This document shows positions 50,237 to 59,228 of a DNA stretch of 64,000 nt, piece after piece. The translations under genes and the position numbers were made by a program. This DNA comes from Streptacidiphilus fuscans (GTDB lineage Bacteria; Actinomycetota; Actinomycetes; Streptomycetales; Streptomycetaceae). Below the pieces are notes generated by a model. That model did not search any database. It was not told where the DNA came from and saw nothing but the letters and a program-made list of their open reading frames with translations. The stretch spans positions 202,503 through 266,502 of the forward strand of contig NZ_JADPRT010000005.1 of assembly GCF_015690355.1 (NCBI RefSeq). Direction: 5' to 3'. Numbering within the stretch: position 1 is the stretch's first letter; each line of letters opens with the position of its first letter.

Positions 50237-51208
50237 TCAGCCGCGGAGCAGGTCGGTCGAGACCGCCCAGAGGCGCTCGGCGATGGCGGGGTCGAGCGCC
50301 CATTCCTTGACACCGTGCGGGTGTTGGGCGAGGTCGGCGTCGTTCGGCACGGTGTAGGCCTCCTGCGCATCGTCGAGGTAGTGGCCTCCGGAGTGGGCGA
50401 ACTCCGGCGCGACAGCGGCGACGATGCTGGTGGCGGCCCCCTGCTCGACCGTCTTGTAGCTGAAGACTCCGGCGGCCTCGGCCGCATCGAGCGACTGCTT
50501 CTGCCGCGTCGTGAAGTTCCGCTGCAAACCGGTGGCAACACCGCCCGGGTTCACCGCGTTGGCGACGATGCCGTCGGACGCCCACAGGCGCGTCGCCTCC
50601 ACCGCGAACAGGGAGTTCGCCGTCTTCGACTGGGCGTAGGCGATCTGCGGGTCGTAGCTGCGACGCTCGAAGTGGAGGTCGTCGAAGTCGATGCCGGAGC
50701 GCATGTGCGCCGTCGAGCTGACCGAGACGATCCGCGCTCCGTCCCGGTCCGAGGCTCCCAGGGCCAGCGCGTCATGAAGGCCGACGGCGAGGGCGAAGTG
50801 ACCGAGATGGTTCGTCGCGAATTGCAACTCCCAGCCCTCACGGGTTCGTTCGAGGCCACCGGTGACCACGCCCGCGTTGTTGACCAGCAGGTGAAGCGGG
50901 CCGCTCCACGCCTCGACGAACGGCGCGATGGTGGTCGTGTCGGCAAGGTCCAGTCGGACGACTCGGGGCCGGACGCCTCCGGTCGACCTCGCGATCGTTT
51001 CGGCGACGCCGTCACCCGCAGCCGTGTTCCGTACGGCGAGCGTCACCTCCGCCCCGGCTGCGGTCAGCGCACGAGCGGTCTCGACCCCGATTCCGGAGGA
51101 GCCTCCCGTCACGATCGCCCGGAGGCCGGTGAGGTCGACGCCCCGCAGTACGTCGTCCGCCGTGCTGGAGGCGGTGAAGGACGTCGAGATGGTCTCGCGA
51201 GCAGCCAT
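50237..51208 (-). CDS. SDR-family oxidoreductase
   Basis: A 323-residue SDR of the retinol-dehydrogenase-like, insertion-containing group. VTGGSSGIGVETARAL binds the cofactor, NNAGVVTGG, VSVSSTAHM and YAQSKTANSLFAVE supply the active site. The ATG at 51208 lacks a strong ribosome site, as expected of a leaderless or weakly translated gene. It is divergent from the TetR gene at 51272, with an inverted repeat CTATAC/GTATAG between them. The substrate is unknown. Confidence 0.9.
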   Translation of the reverse strand: MAARETISTSFTASSTADDVLRGVDLTGLRAIVTGGSSGIGVETARALTAAGAEVTLAVRNTAAGDGVAETIARSTGGVRPRVVRLDLADTTTIAPFVEAWSGPLHLLVNNAGVVTGGLERTREGWELQFATNHLGHFALAVGLHDALALGASDRDGARIVSVSSTAHMRSGIDFDDLHFERRSYDPQIAYAQSKTANSLFAVEATRLWASDGIVANAVNPGGVATGLQRNFTTRQKQSLDAAEAAGVFSYKTVEQGAATSIVAAVAPEFAHSGGHYLDDAQEAYTVPNDADLAQHPHGVKEWALDPAIAERLWAVSTDLLRG

Positions 51209-51216
51209 GGCGCTGA

Positions 51217-51244
51217 CTATACGCACTGAACATGATTTGTATAG
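51217..51244. promoter_or_regulatory. CTATAC/GTATAG inverted repeat between SDR and TetR
   Basis: CTATAC (51217-51222) and GTATAG (51239-51244), 16-bp spacer, with extended partial symmetry into GCGAC/GCGCT flanks. TATAC also resembles -10 boxes of the divergent genes. It is a likely TetR autoregulatory operator. Confidence 0.5.
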
Positions 51245-51271
51245 TGCGACTCCCGCTCGTATGCTCGCCTC

Positions 51272-51868
51272 ATGAGCAGTTCCGAGGCCGGCACCCCGCC
51301 GTCGGCAACCACCGACACAGGCTCCGGCAGCGACACCGACACCGACCGTCGGACCACGGTTCTGGACTCGGCCCTGGTCACGTTCGCGCGTTTCGGCTAC
51401 CGGAAGACCTCGATGGAGGAGGTGGCGCGGGCGGCACACATCTCCCGACCCGGGCTCTACTTCCTCTTCTCCTCGAAGGAGACCCTGTTCCGCGCGGCGG
51501 TCACCCAGGCGCTGGAGCGCGACATCGCGGCGGTCGAACACGTCCTGGCCGACGCCGACCGCCCCCTGCCGGAGCGCCTCGTCGACGCGTTCGACCAGTG
51601 GGCGGGACGCTACATCGGCCCCCTGGCACGCGATGTCGCGGTGGTCGTCGAGGACAACCCCGGCCTGCTGGGAGAGATCGTCGAGACCATGCCGCGACGG
51701 TTCGAGGAACTGATCACCGCCGCGATCGCCGTCGCGTCAGGACGAGAGGCGGCCACCCCGGTCGCGCAGACGATGATCAGCACATCGATCGGCCTCAAAC
51801 ACCAGGCCGCATCACGGGAGTTCTACCTCGACCGCCTGAAGGTCGCCGTCGACCTCCTGGTGCGCTGA
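51272..51868 (+). CDS. TetR-family transcriptional regulator
   Basis: A 198-residue TetR protein with a 25-residue acidic/Ser-Thr lead, then the HTH VLDSALVTFARFGYRKTSMEEVARAAHISRPGLYFLFSSKETLF in outline. The C-terminal domain (RYIGPLARDVAVVVEDNPGLLGEIVETMPRR) is typical TetR_C. It is divergent from an SDR and adjacent on the other side to a convergent hydratase gene. The proposed operator is the CTATAC/GTATAG repeat. Confidence 0.9.
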   Translation: MSSSEAGTPPSATTDTGSGSDTDTDRRTTVLDSALVTFARFGYRKTSMEEVARAAHISRPGLYFLFSSKETLFRAAVTQALERDIAAVEHVLADADRPLPERLVDAFDQWAGRYIGPLARDVAVVVEDNPGLLGEIVETMPRRFEELITAAIAVASGREAATPVAQTMISTSIGLKHQAASREFYLDRLKVAVDLLVR

Positions 51869-51894
51869 AGACAGTCTCGACGACCGGGCGACGA

Positions 51895-52950
51895 CTAGCT
51901 CAGCCAGTCACAGATAGCATCGTCGACGTCCCGCAGCGCGGCGGGCTGCCAGTGCGGGGTGCGGTCCTTGTCGATGACCTGGGCGCGGATGCCCTCGGCG
52001 AGGTCCGGGTGGCGGACGGCCGCGCAGGAGACGCGGTACTCCTGCGCGAGCACCTCCTCCAGCGTCCCGAGCTCCCGCGCCCGACGCACGGACGCAAGGG
52101 TGGCCGTGACGGCCGTCGGCGACTTGGCGGTGATCCGCTCGGCCGTCTCCTTCGCCGCCACGACGCCGACGGCCAGCAGCCGCTCGACGATCGCCTCCGC
52201 CGTCGGCGCGGCGTAGCAGTCGTCGATCCAGTCGCGGTGTTCGGCGAGAGCCGCGGGCGGCGCGTCGGCGGCGTGGCGGGCGAGCGCGGCGGGGACGTCC
52301 AGCACGGCGAGGTCGTCCAGCAGCGCGTCCAGCCGCTCGGACGGGACGAAGTGGTCGGCGAGTCCGCACAGCAGGGCGTCCCCGGCGCCGACCGAGTCCG
52401 CCGTGAGCGCGAGATGGGTGCCGAGCTCGCCCGGCGCGCGGGAGAGCAGGTAGGTGCCGCCGACGTCGGGGACGAAGCCGATGGCGGTCTCCGGCATCGC
52501 GAGCCGGGTCCGCTCGGTGACGATCCGGACGCTCCCGTGGGCGGAGACGCCGACGCCGCCGCCCATGACGATGCCGTCCATCAGCGCGACGTAGGGCTTG
52601 GCGTAGCGGGCGATCCGGGCGTTGAGCCGGTACTCGTCGCGCCAGAAGTCCTCGGCGGCGCGCGGGTCGCCGCTGGTGGCGGACCGGTGGATGGCAACGA
52701 TGTCGCCGCCCGCGCACAGTCCCCGCTCCCCCGCGCCGGTGATCACGACGGTCGCGACGCCGTCGTCGTGCTCCCACGCGTCGAGCGCGGCGGCGATCTG
52801 CCGGACCATGCCGTGGGTCAGCGCGTTGATCGCCTTCGGCCGGTTGAGGACGATCAGTCCGACGCGCCCGCGCCGCTCGGTCAGGACCTCATCGGCGGGA
52901 ACCTCGCCGGTCGGAACCTCGCCGGTCTCCGGGGTGACGCTGACGCGCAT
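51895..52950 (-). CDS. Enoyl-CoA hydratase/3-hydroxyisobutyryl-CoA hydrolase family protein
   Basis: A 351-residue crotonase-fold enzyme with the HIBCH signature: LCAGGDIVAIHRSA, YAKPYVALMDGIVMGGGVG, RLAMPETAIGFVPDVGGTYLLSR. HIBCH cleaves 3-hydroxyisobutyryl-CoA in valine breakdown. The ATG at 52950 is used, but the protein may effectively begin nearer ADEVLTERRGRVG. The first codons (MRV), with upstream in-frame WVRCTGLEGTNEI, form the C-terminus of an acyl-CoA dehydrogenase, so a neighbouring gene has been lost. The short repeats TGEVP and PADEV in the N-terminus mark the junction. Confidence 0.85.
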   Translation of the reverse strand: MRVSVTPETGEVPTGEVPADEVLTERRGRVGLIVLNRPKAINALTHGMVRQIAAALDAWEHDDGVATVVITGAGERGLCAGGDIVAIHRSATSGDPRAAEDFWRDEYRLNARIARYAKPYVALMDGIVMGGGVGVSAHGSVRIVTERTRLAMPETAIGFVPDVGGTYLLSRAPGELGTHLALTADSVGAGDALLCGLADHFVPSERLDALLDDLAVLDVPAALARHAADAPPAALAEHRDWIDDCYAAPTAEAIVERLLAVGVVAAKETAERITAKSPTAVTATLASVRRARELGTLEEVLAQEYRVSCAAVRHPDLAEGIRAQVIDKDRTPHWQPAALRDVDDAICDWLS

Positions 52951-52989
52951 GATCTCGTTGGTTCCTTCCAGGCCGGTGCACCGTACCCA
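52942..52989 (-). pseudogene. C-terminal scar of a deleted acyl-CoA dehydrogenase
   Basis: In frame with and running into the hydratase gene: WVRCTGLEGTNEIMRV. ACADs (isobutyryl-CoA type) end with V(R/H)xxQILEGTNEIMRV, and this gene pair normally sits ACAD-HIBCH in valine operons. Nothing else of the ACAD remains upstream. Confidence 0.6.
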
Positions 52990-53072
52990 GCACGGTAACC
53001 CCTGCCTCCGGTCGTCCGGCGTCCGGGGGCAGGTCAACGGCCGGTCAACGGCCCGTGCGCACCGGCCGCACG

Positions 53073-54050
53073 TCAGGACGGCAGGTACTCCACGGCGCTG
53101 TGGGCGTCCGGCCGGTGGTCCGCGCCCGGCCTGCCGAGGAAGCCCCAGGCGACCTCGTGGACGTGCGCCGGGTCGACCTGCACGTGGGCGATCCACTGGG
53201 CCAGCGGGATCGGACCGGCGCGGGAGAAGACCGGGTCGATGACCAGGACGCCGCTCGCGGTCGTCACCGAGGCCGCGACGTGGTGGTTCCACTGGTGGTC
53301 CGCGTGCAGCCGGCTGCCGGAGGAGGTGGCCCACTGCTTGGCGAGGTGGTGGGCGGCGATGGCCGGATGGTGCGCGGCAATCACCCGGCAGATCGCGTGG
53401 GCGCGGTCCTCGCAGCCGTCCTCGCCCACCTGTGCGCCCGCGGCGCCGAAGGCGGGCACGAGCTCCGTCCACATGCCCCGGACGGCCTGTTCCGTCGGCG
53501 GACCGTCGGAGGGGAAATCGTCCTCCAGGTAGTCGAGTTGGTCTTCGAGCAGCCTCAGGTAGGTCTTCCTGATCGGACTGTCGGGCCTCTCGTTGACCAG
53601 CCGGAGGGCCTCGTTCACGGTGCTGACGGACCGCAGGGGAAGCAGGTTCCGCACCAGGGAGATGATCGCCAGCCCGTTTTCGAGAATGTCCCGCCGGGGC
53701 CCCTCGTAGCCGTCGCTGTCCATGTCCTCCAGCATCTTGACCCAGGCAGTCTGCTGGCGGTCCATCTTGGCAACGGCATCCCCCGAGAGCGGTTCGCTGT
53801 CCTCCTCCGATGACGACGACTCGGCCTCCCGGACGTGCTTCGCCGGACCTTGCTCCTCGGGCGACCCGGACCTCTGGCGCTTGCCGCCCGCAGCCTCCAT
53901 GCGCTGGATCACCGCCGTGACGGCCGCGTTGCCCGCGCTGCCGTGCAACGCAAGCAGGGACGAGGCGGCGGTGGACTGCGGTGCCGGGGCGTGCCTCGGC
54001 GCGCGGGACGACCCCTGCGCGTGCGTCTCGTCAGCTGCCGACCGGCGCAT
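53073..54050 (-). CDS. Putative injection-system effector with protein-glutaminase domain
   Basis: A 325-residue protein; start MRRSAADETH at 54050 with GAGAG 8 nt upstream. The N-terminus carries SSLLALHGSAGNAAVTAVIQ, closely resembling the 'LLxLQRxAGNAAVxxLLQR' leader of proteins tied to extracellular contractile injection systems. An acidic/Ser linker (EAESSSSEEDSEP) and a helical middle follow. The C-terminal domain matches protein-glutaminase (deamidase): DGCEDRAHAI (Cys213), WNHHVAASV (His257) and LVIDPVF (Asp272), the order and spacing of the Chryseobacterium enzyme triad. It would deamidate glutamines in target proteins. The delivery assignment is inference from the motif. Confidence 0.75.
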   Translation of the reverse strand: MRRSAADETHAQGSSRAPRHAPAPQSTAASSLLALHGSAGNAAVTAVIQRMEAAGGKRQRSGSPEEQGPAKHVREAESSSSEEDSEPLSGDAVAKMDRQQTAWVKMLEDMDSDGYEGPRRDILENGLAIISLVRNLLPLRSVSTVNEALRLVNERPDSPIRKTYLRLLEDQLDYLEDDFPSDGPPTEQAVRGMWTELVPAFGAAGAQVGEDGCEDRAHAICRVIAAHHPAIAAHHLAKQWATSSGSRLHADHQWNHHVAASVTTASGVLVIDPVFSRAGPIPLAQWIAHVQVDPAHVHEVAWGFLGRPGADHRPDAHSAVEYLPS

Positions 54051-54163
54051 CACAACCACTCTCTTCCTCCGCCAGACCGTCCGCCTGACCACGGGGTGAC
54101 ATCCCCTCATTCTCCCTCGCGGGCAGAGCTCGGGCGCGGACTTTCGGGCAGACCTTCGGGCAG

Positions 54164-56323
54164 TCAGCGGCGCGGGCCCGGCGGCGACGGGAGCGGGCGG
54201 GTGCGGGCCAGCAGCAGGGCGACGTCGTCGTGGCCGCCGTGGTGGGCGAGGGCGCTGAGGAGGAGGTCGCAGGTCTCCTCCAGGGAGTGGTGGGGCCGGT
54301 CGAGGAGGTCGGTGAGGGCGCGCAGCCGGGTGTCGATGTCGTGGTCGCGGGTCTCCACCAACCCGTCGGTGTAGAGCAGCAGTTCGTCCCCGACGCCCAG
54401 CTTGACCCGGACGTCGTGGTAGTCGGGGACGCCGGCGCCGAGCGGTGCGCCCGTGGGGAGTTCGAGCAGGCGCGGCGGGTGGCCGAGGCGGGTGTGGACC
54501 GGGGGCAGGTGACCGGCGGTCGCGATCGTGCAGCTGGACCGGTGCGGGTCGTAGACGGCGTAGACGCAGGTGGCGATGGTCTCGTCCAACCCGGCGACGG
54601 TGCGGTCGAGATGGGTGAGCACGGCGGCGGGATCCAGCTCCAGACTCGCCAGTGTCCGCGCGGCGGTTCGGAGTTGGCCCATGCTGGCGGCGGCGTTGAT
54701 GCCGCTGCCCATGACGTCGCCGACCACCAGCGCGGTACGCGACCCGGCCAGCGGGATGACGTCGAACCAGTCGCCGCCCACCTCGCCCGCGACGGACGCG
54801 GGTTGGTAGCGGTAGGCGACCTCCAGGCCGGGCGAGGGCGGCGGCAGGCCCGGCAGCAGATGCCGCTGGAGGGTGAGCGCCGCGTGGCGCTGCCGCTGGT
54901 ACCAGCGGGCGTTGTCGATGGCGACGGCCGCGCGGGCGGCGAGTTCGGTGGCGAACACGGCGTCGTCCTGGGTGAACGGCTCCGGGTTGCGGGCGCGCTT
55001 GAGGTCGAGCGCGCCGAGGACCTGGCCCCGGGCGCGCAGCGGGACCGCCAGGTAGGAGTGGACGCCTGCCTGCTTGAGCAGGCCGACCGCGTCCCGGTCG
55101 CGGGCGATGCGCGGCAGGTCCTGGTCGGTGACGTGGGCCAGCAGGACCGGTCGTCCGGTGCGGGCGCAGCGGCTGACCAGGCGGGTCGCGTCGTACTTGG
55201 CGATCTGGCCGACCGGGTCGGCGGCCAGGGTGGCGGGGGTCGGGCCGGCCGCCTTGATGGCCAGGGCCCGGAAGACGGACGGGCTCTCGCCCTCCCTGGA
55301 CGCGGAGGTCGGGACGTCGTTCAGGACGGAGTCGAGGACGTCGACAGCCGCGATGTCGGCGAACTCCGGCACCAGGACCTCGGCGAGCTCGCGTGCGGTC
55401 TGGTCGAGGTCCAGGGTGGTGCCGATGCGCTCGGAGGCGTCGGCGAGCACGGTCAGCCTGCGGCGGGCCGCGGACGCGGCGGCAGCCGTGCGGTGCTGGT
55501 CGGTGACGTCCACGACGGTCACGGCGACGCCGATGATGTGGCCTGCGGTGTCCTCCAGCCGGTAGTACGACGCCGACCAGGCGTGCTCGCTGTCGTCGGC
55601 GGGGGTCCGGCCGGTGGTGAAGCGGTCCAGGATCGGGGTACCGGTGGCGAGGACCTCGCGCATCGCGGACTCGACCACGTCGGTGTCCACGAACGGCAGC
55701 GACTCGCGGACCGTGCGGCCCAGCGTCTTGGCCGCCGGCAGGCCGTTGATCCGCTCCAGCGCGGGATTGACCAGGACGTACCGCAGGTCGGTGTCGACCA
55801 CCGCCAGCCCGATCGGCGACTGCTCCACCAGCCGCATGGACAGCGCCAGGCCCCGCTCCAGGTGCCGCAGTGTGGACCGGTCCGAGGCCAGGCCGAGCGC
55901 GTAGTGGCGGCCCTGCTCGTCCTCCAGCCGCATGTTGCGGAACTCGGCCAGCACCGTGGCGCCGTCCTTGCGCCGGACGGGGAAGGCCCCCGCCCAGGCG
56001 CCGCCACCGGCCATGACCTGTGCGAACAGCGACATGACCTGTTCCTGGTCCCGCTCGGCCACGAGGACCTGGAGCGCGGGTCGTCCGAGCGCCTCGGCCG
56101 GCGAGTAGCCGTACAGCTGTTCGGCCTGCGGGCTCCAGAGCACGATCCGGCCCTCGTCGTCCAGCACGACGGCGGCCACACCCAGGACGTCGAGCAGCCC
56201 GCCGGGCTCCAGCAACGACTCGCCCGGACCGTCTGCCGGGCGGACCTCTGCGCTGTCCACCGGGCTGTCGCCCAGGCGCTGTTCCGGGCCCCCTCCTGGG
56301 CCGGCCTCGTCGTCGGCACCCAT
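54164..56323 (-). CDS. PAS-PAS-GAF-PP2C (SpoIIE) phosphatase
   Basis: A 719-residue RsbU/P-type phosphatase. Two PAS domains (about 45-160, 165-285, including VVLDDEGRIVLWSPQAEQLYGYSPAEALG), a GAF domain (about 300-465), and a PP2C/SpoIIE domain (about 480-705) with GGDWFDVIPLAGSRTALVVGDVMGSG and VLTHLDRTV. The metal-binding Asp residues are present. Such enzymes dephosphorylate anti-anti-sigma factors and thereby set SigB/F-type activity; the partner here is not adjacent. The start has no strong ribosome site. Confidence 0.92.
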   Translation of the reverse strand: MGADDEAGPGGGPEQRLGDSPVDSAEVRPADGPGESLLEPGGLLDVLGVAAVVLDDEGRIVLWSPQAEQLYGYSPAEALGRPALQVLVAERDQEQVMSLFAQVMAGGGAWAGAFPVRRKDGATVLAEFRNMRLEDEQGRHYALGLASDRSTLRHLERGLALSMRLVEQSPIGLAVVDTDLRYVLVNPALERINGLPAAKTLGRTVRESLPFVDTDVVESAMREVLATGTPILDRFTTGRTPADDSEHAWSASYYRLEDTAGHIIGVAVTVVDVTDQHRTAAAASAARRRLTVLADASERIGTTLDLDQTARELAEVLVPEFADIAAVDVLDSVLNDVPTSASREGESPSVFRALAIKAAGPTPATLAADPVGQIAKYDATRLVSRCARTGRPVLLAHVTDQDLPRIARDRDAVGLLKQAGVHSYLAVPLRARGQVLGALDLKRARNPEPFTQDDAVFATELAARAAVAIDNARWYQRQRHAALTLQRHLLPGLPPPSPGLEVAYRYQPASVAGEVGGDWFDVIPLAGSRTALVVGDVMGSGINAAASMGQLRTAARTLASLELDPAAVLTHLDRTVAGLDETIATCVYAVYDPHRSSCTIATAGHLPPVHTRLGHPPRLLELPTGAPLGAGVPDYHDVRVKLGVGDELLLYTDGLVETRDHDIDTRLRALTDLLDRPHHSLEETCDLLLSALAHHGGHDDVALLLARTRPLPSPPGPRR

Positions 56324-56446
56324 CCGGCCACCTCCAGACCGCCGGACACTCCTACCGGCACCCGGCCTCGGTTTCCCCCACCATCGTCCTCCGTCAGGCC
56401 CGCCGTGCCAGCTCCCGCGGCGGAACGATCCTGCATCACTCCTTCA

Positions 56447-57697
56447 TCACTCCGGCGCGGCGCCGGGCGGCGTGCGCAGGGCCTGGGTGACGGCCCAGAC
56501 CACGGAGACCACGGGAACCGCGACGACGGCCCCGATGATCCCCTGCGCGATGGCCCCCGCGATGACGCTGATGGCCACGACGACCGGGTGCAGCCGCACC
56601 GCCCAGCTCATGATCAGCGGGTGCAGCAGGTGCCCCTCGATCTGGCCGATCACCACGATCAGCGCCAGCACGATGATGGCCGTGACCGGGCCCCGGGTGG
56701 CCAGCGCGACGGCACTGGCCACGGCGAGCGCGATGGGCGACCCGATCAGCGGGACGAACGTCGCGGCGAACTCGAGGATGGCCAGCGGGAGTGCCAGGGG
56801 GACGCGCAGGACGAACAGCGCGATGCCGACCATGATCGCGTTGGTGGCGGACACCAGGATGATCCCGCGGATGTATCCGGACAGCGTCAGCCAGGCCGCC
56901 CGGCCCGCCCGCTGCCAGCCGTCCCGCCGCGCGGGCGCGAGCTGCGCCTCGCCGAACGCCCACATCCGCTCCCCCGAGTGCACGAAGAACACCGAGCAGA
57001 ACAGCCCCAGTGCCGTGACCGTGACCACCTCGACGGCCTGGCTGGCGCCGGTCACCGCGCTCGCCAGCAGACTGCCACGGTGACTGTTGACCCAGGTCGA
57101 CAGCTTGTGCTGAAGACCGGTCAGCGCGCTCGGGTGGACATGGAAGGGCGCGGCTTCCAGCCAGTGCTCCAGACGGGTGATGCCGGTGTCGAACTGCGCC
57201 CCGACCTGCGACGACTCGTCCGCGACCAGGAATCCGGTCGCGGTCAGCAGGCCCCCCACCACCAGCCCGCACAACAGGTAGGACCCCAGCACGGCGAGAC
57301 CCCGGGGGATCCGCGGCAGCCACGCGCTGATGCGGTCGGCGAGGGGACGCAGCACCGCGGTCAGCACCAGCCCGAGGAAGACCGCCACCGCGACCGACTG
57401 GAACCGGGACACCAGCAGGTACGCCGCGTAGGCGACCACTCCGAGGATCAGCAGCCGCCACGCCCACCCGGCCGCGGTCTGCAGGAACAGCGGAACTCCG
57501 GACGCACGTCGGGTGGTCTGCCCCACCACCGTCCGCTGCCGGTGTCCCAGGGTCGGCTGCCGTGCCCGACGCGCGGCCTCCTGCGCGCGCGAACGCCGTG
57601 CGCCCGCGCGGCGGCCCGCGCCCGCGTCCCCGGCGGCGTCCCCGGCCGAGCTGTCGCCCGAGCCGTCGCCACGCGCCTGCCACCACCGACCCGCCAC
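56447..57697 (-). CDS. AI-2E family transporter
   Basis: A 416-residue membrane protein with a basic/Arg-rich N-terminus, starting at GTG 57697 with GGGAGG 7 nt upstream; further in-frame codons upstream are Arg/Gly-rich noise. About eight hydrophobic helices (LLILGVVAYAAYLLVSRFQSVAVAVFLGLVL and others) match UPF0118/AI-2E permeases, with the family's conserved FVPLIGSPIALAVA and IGQIEGHLLHPLIMSWAVRLHPV regions. Family members transport small molecules or Na/H; the function is uncertain. It is divergent from the GH3 gene at 58025. Confidence 0.92.
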   Translation of the reverse strand: MAGRWWQARGDGSGDSSAGDAAGDAGAGRRAGARRSRAQEAARRARQPTLGHRQRTVVGQTTRRASGVPLFLQTAAGWAWRLLILGVVAYAAYLLVSRFQSVAVAVFLGLVLTAVLRPLADRISAWLPRIPRGLAVLGSYLLCGLVVGGLLTATGFLVADESSQVGAQFDTGITRLEHWLEAAPFHVHPSALTGLQHKLSTWVNSHRGSLLASAVTGASQAVEVVTVTALGLFCSVFFVHSGERMWAFGEAQLAPARRDGWQRAGRAAWLTLSGYIRGIILVSATNAIMVGIALFVLRVPLALPLAILEFAATFVPLIGSPIALAVASAVALATRGPVTAIIVLALIVVIGQIEGHLLHPLIMSWAVRLHPVVVAISVIAGAIAQGIIGAVVAVPVVSVVWAVTQALRTPPGAAPE

Positions 57698-58024
57698 CCG
57701 ATGCCTCCCGTCTCCCTCACCACGACCGCACGAACCACGGCCCACGACCGACGACCGACGACCCACGTCGCCCTCGGAAGGATCCCCGCGCGGACGCCCG
57801 CCGTCCCGGGTCCATCCGGGTGACGGCGGTCAGCGGTCCCCGCACGCGCCCTGATGTTCTGCCAGGAACACCACAGCCCAGACGTGTTGGGACGGGCCGG
57901 TGGTGTTCGGCGTGTTTCGTGCGCGTCCTACTCCGGGCATATAAGCGCGGCTGGTACACCCGGGGAGGGTCCCCATGAATTCCTGTGATCCCCGTGACTC
58001 AAGTGATTCCTGTGGAGGTGTGCG
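57698..58024. other. Divergent intergenic region
   Basis: 327 bases between the AI-2E and GH3 genes, so both promoters lie here. GAACACCAC (57866-57874) and GTGGTGTTC (57900-57908) form a 9-bp inverted repeat with a 25-nt spacer, possibly an operator or hairpin. GGAGGTG precedes the GH3 start. No gene seen. Confidence 0.5.
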
Positions 58025-59170
58025 ATGACCGAAGCCGCCAAATCGATGTCCCGTCGCGGCGCGCTGTTCGCCGGCGCCGGACTGGCCGCTGCCGCGGCGG
58101 GACTCGTGTCCGCCGGACCGGCGTCCGCCGCGTCGCGTCCGGCCGCGCAGAGCGAACTCACCCGCCTGACGCCGCGCCAGCAGGCCGCGCAGCGCGTGGT
58201 CTTCTCCTATCCGGGCGCGACCGTGCCGCGGTCCCTGCTCGACCTGATCGCCGAGGGGCTCGCCGGAGGTGTGATCCTCTTCGGCGACAACGTCACCAGC
58301 CTGGCCCAGATCACCGCCGCGGTCGCCGCCATGAAGGAGGCGCGTCGGCGCAGTCCGGTGAGCTCCCCGCTGCTGGTCATGACCGACCAGGAGGGCGGCG
58401 AGGTACGGCGGATCCCGGGCGGGCCGACGCTGTCGGAGAAGCAGATCGGCGAGTCCGCGCACCCGTCGGCGGCCGCCGCCGACGCGGGCCGTCAGGCCGG
58501 GGAGCTGCTGCGCGGCGCCGGTGTCAACGTCAACCTGGCGCCCGTGCTGGACGTCTTCCGCACCCCCGGCGACTTCGACGACGAGTTCCAGCGCTCCTAC
58601 AGCTCCGACCCCAGGGTCGCGGCGCGCTGCGGCGCGGCGTTCATCCGGGCCCAGCAGGCGCACGGCGTCGCGGCGACCGCCAAGCACTTCCCCGGCCTGG
58701 GCAGCGCGACCAAGGAGCAGAACACCGACGTCGGCCCGGTCACCCTGACCGCCTCCCGCGCCCAGCTGCGCAGCATCGACGAGTACCCCTACCCGCCTGC
58801 CATCGACGCCGGGGTCCGGCTCGTCATGGTCTCCTGGGCGACGTACCCGCACCTGGACCCGGACCGCCCGGCGGGCCTGTCCGAACGGATCGTCAAGGGC
58901 GAGCTGCGCGGACGGCTCGGCTTCCGCGGCGTGACCGTCACCGACGCGATCAACGCCGGAGCGCTCACCCCCTTCGGGACGGAGTCGCAGAACGCGGTGT
59001 CGGCCGCGAACGCGGGGATGGACCTGATCCTGGAGTGCACGCGCAGCGTGAGCGCGGGCGTGACCGTCGTCGACGGCCTGGCGAAGGCGCTGACCGACGA
59101 CCGCCTGTCCCGCAGCGAGTTCGACGCCGCGATCGCCAGGATCGAGGCGCTGCGCTGGGCGCTCTCCTAA
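58025..59170 (+). CDS. Tat-exported glycoside hydrolase family 3 protein
   Basis: A 381-residue GH3 N-domain (NagZ-like) enzyme. The twin-arginine MSRRGALFAGAG and an Ala-rich core to ASAAS give Tat export. Substrate and catalytic parts are LLVMTDQEGGEVRRIPG, AATAKHFPGLG and GVTVTDAINAG, where the Asp is the nucleophile. The usual KHFPGHG...DSH dyad is altered (KHFPGLGSATKEQNTD lacks the His), as in some extracellular members. It probably cleaves beta-N-acetylglucosaminides or related wall sugars. GGAGG lies 7-8 nt before the ATG. Confidence 0.9.
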   Translation: MTEAAKSMSRRGALFAGAGLAAAAAGLVSAGPASAASRPAAQSELTRLTPRQQAAQRVVFSYPGATVPRSLLDLIAEGLAGGVILFGDNVTSLAQITAAVAAMKEARRRSPVSSPLLVMTDQEGGEVRRIPGGPTLSEKQIGESAHPSAAAADAGRQAGELLRGAGVNVNLAPVLDVFRTPGDFDDEFQRSYSSDPRVAARCGAAFIRAQQAHGVAATAKHFPGLGSATKEQNTDVGPVTLTASRAQLRSIDEYPYPPAIDAGVRLVMVSWATYPHLDPDRPAGLSERIVKGELRGRLGFRGVTVTDAINAGALTPFGTESQNAVSAANAGMDLILECTRSVSAGVTVVDGLAKALTDDRLSRSEFDAAIARIEALRWALS

Positions 59171-59228
59171 CGGGCTGCTGCTGAACTTCTGAGCTTCCGA
59201 ATCTCTGGACTTGTGAACCTCTGAACGA

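Noticed and set aside
54230..57823. 1197-codon open frame antisense to the PP2C and AI-2E genes
   Set aside because: It spans two well-supported genes and an intergenic gap without signal or family motifs, so it reflects GC bias and not a gene.
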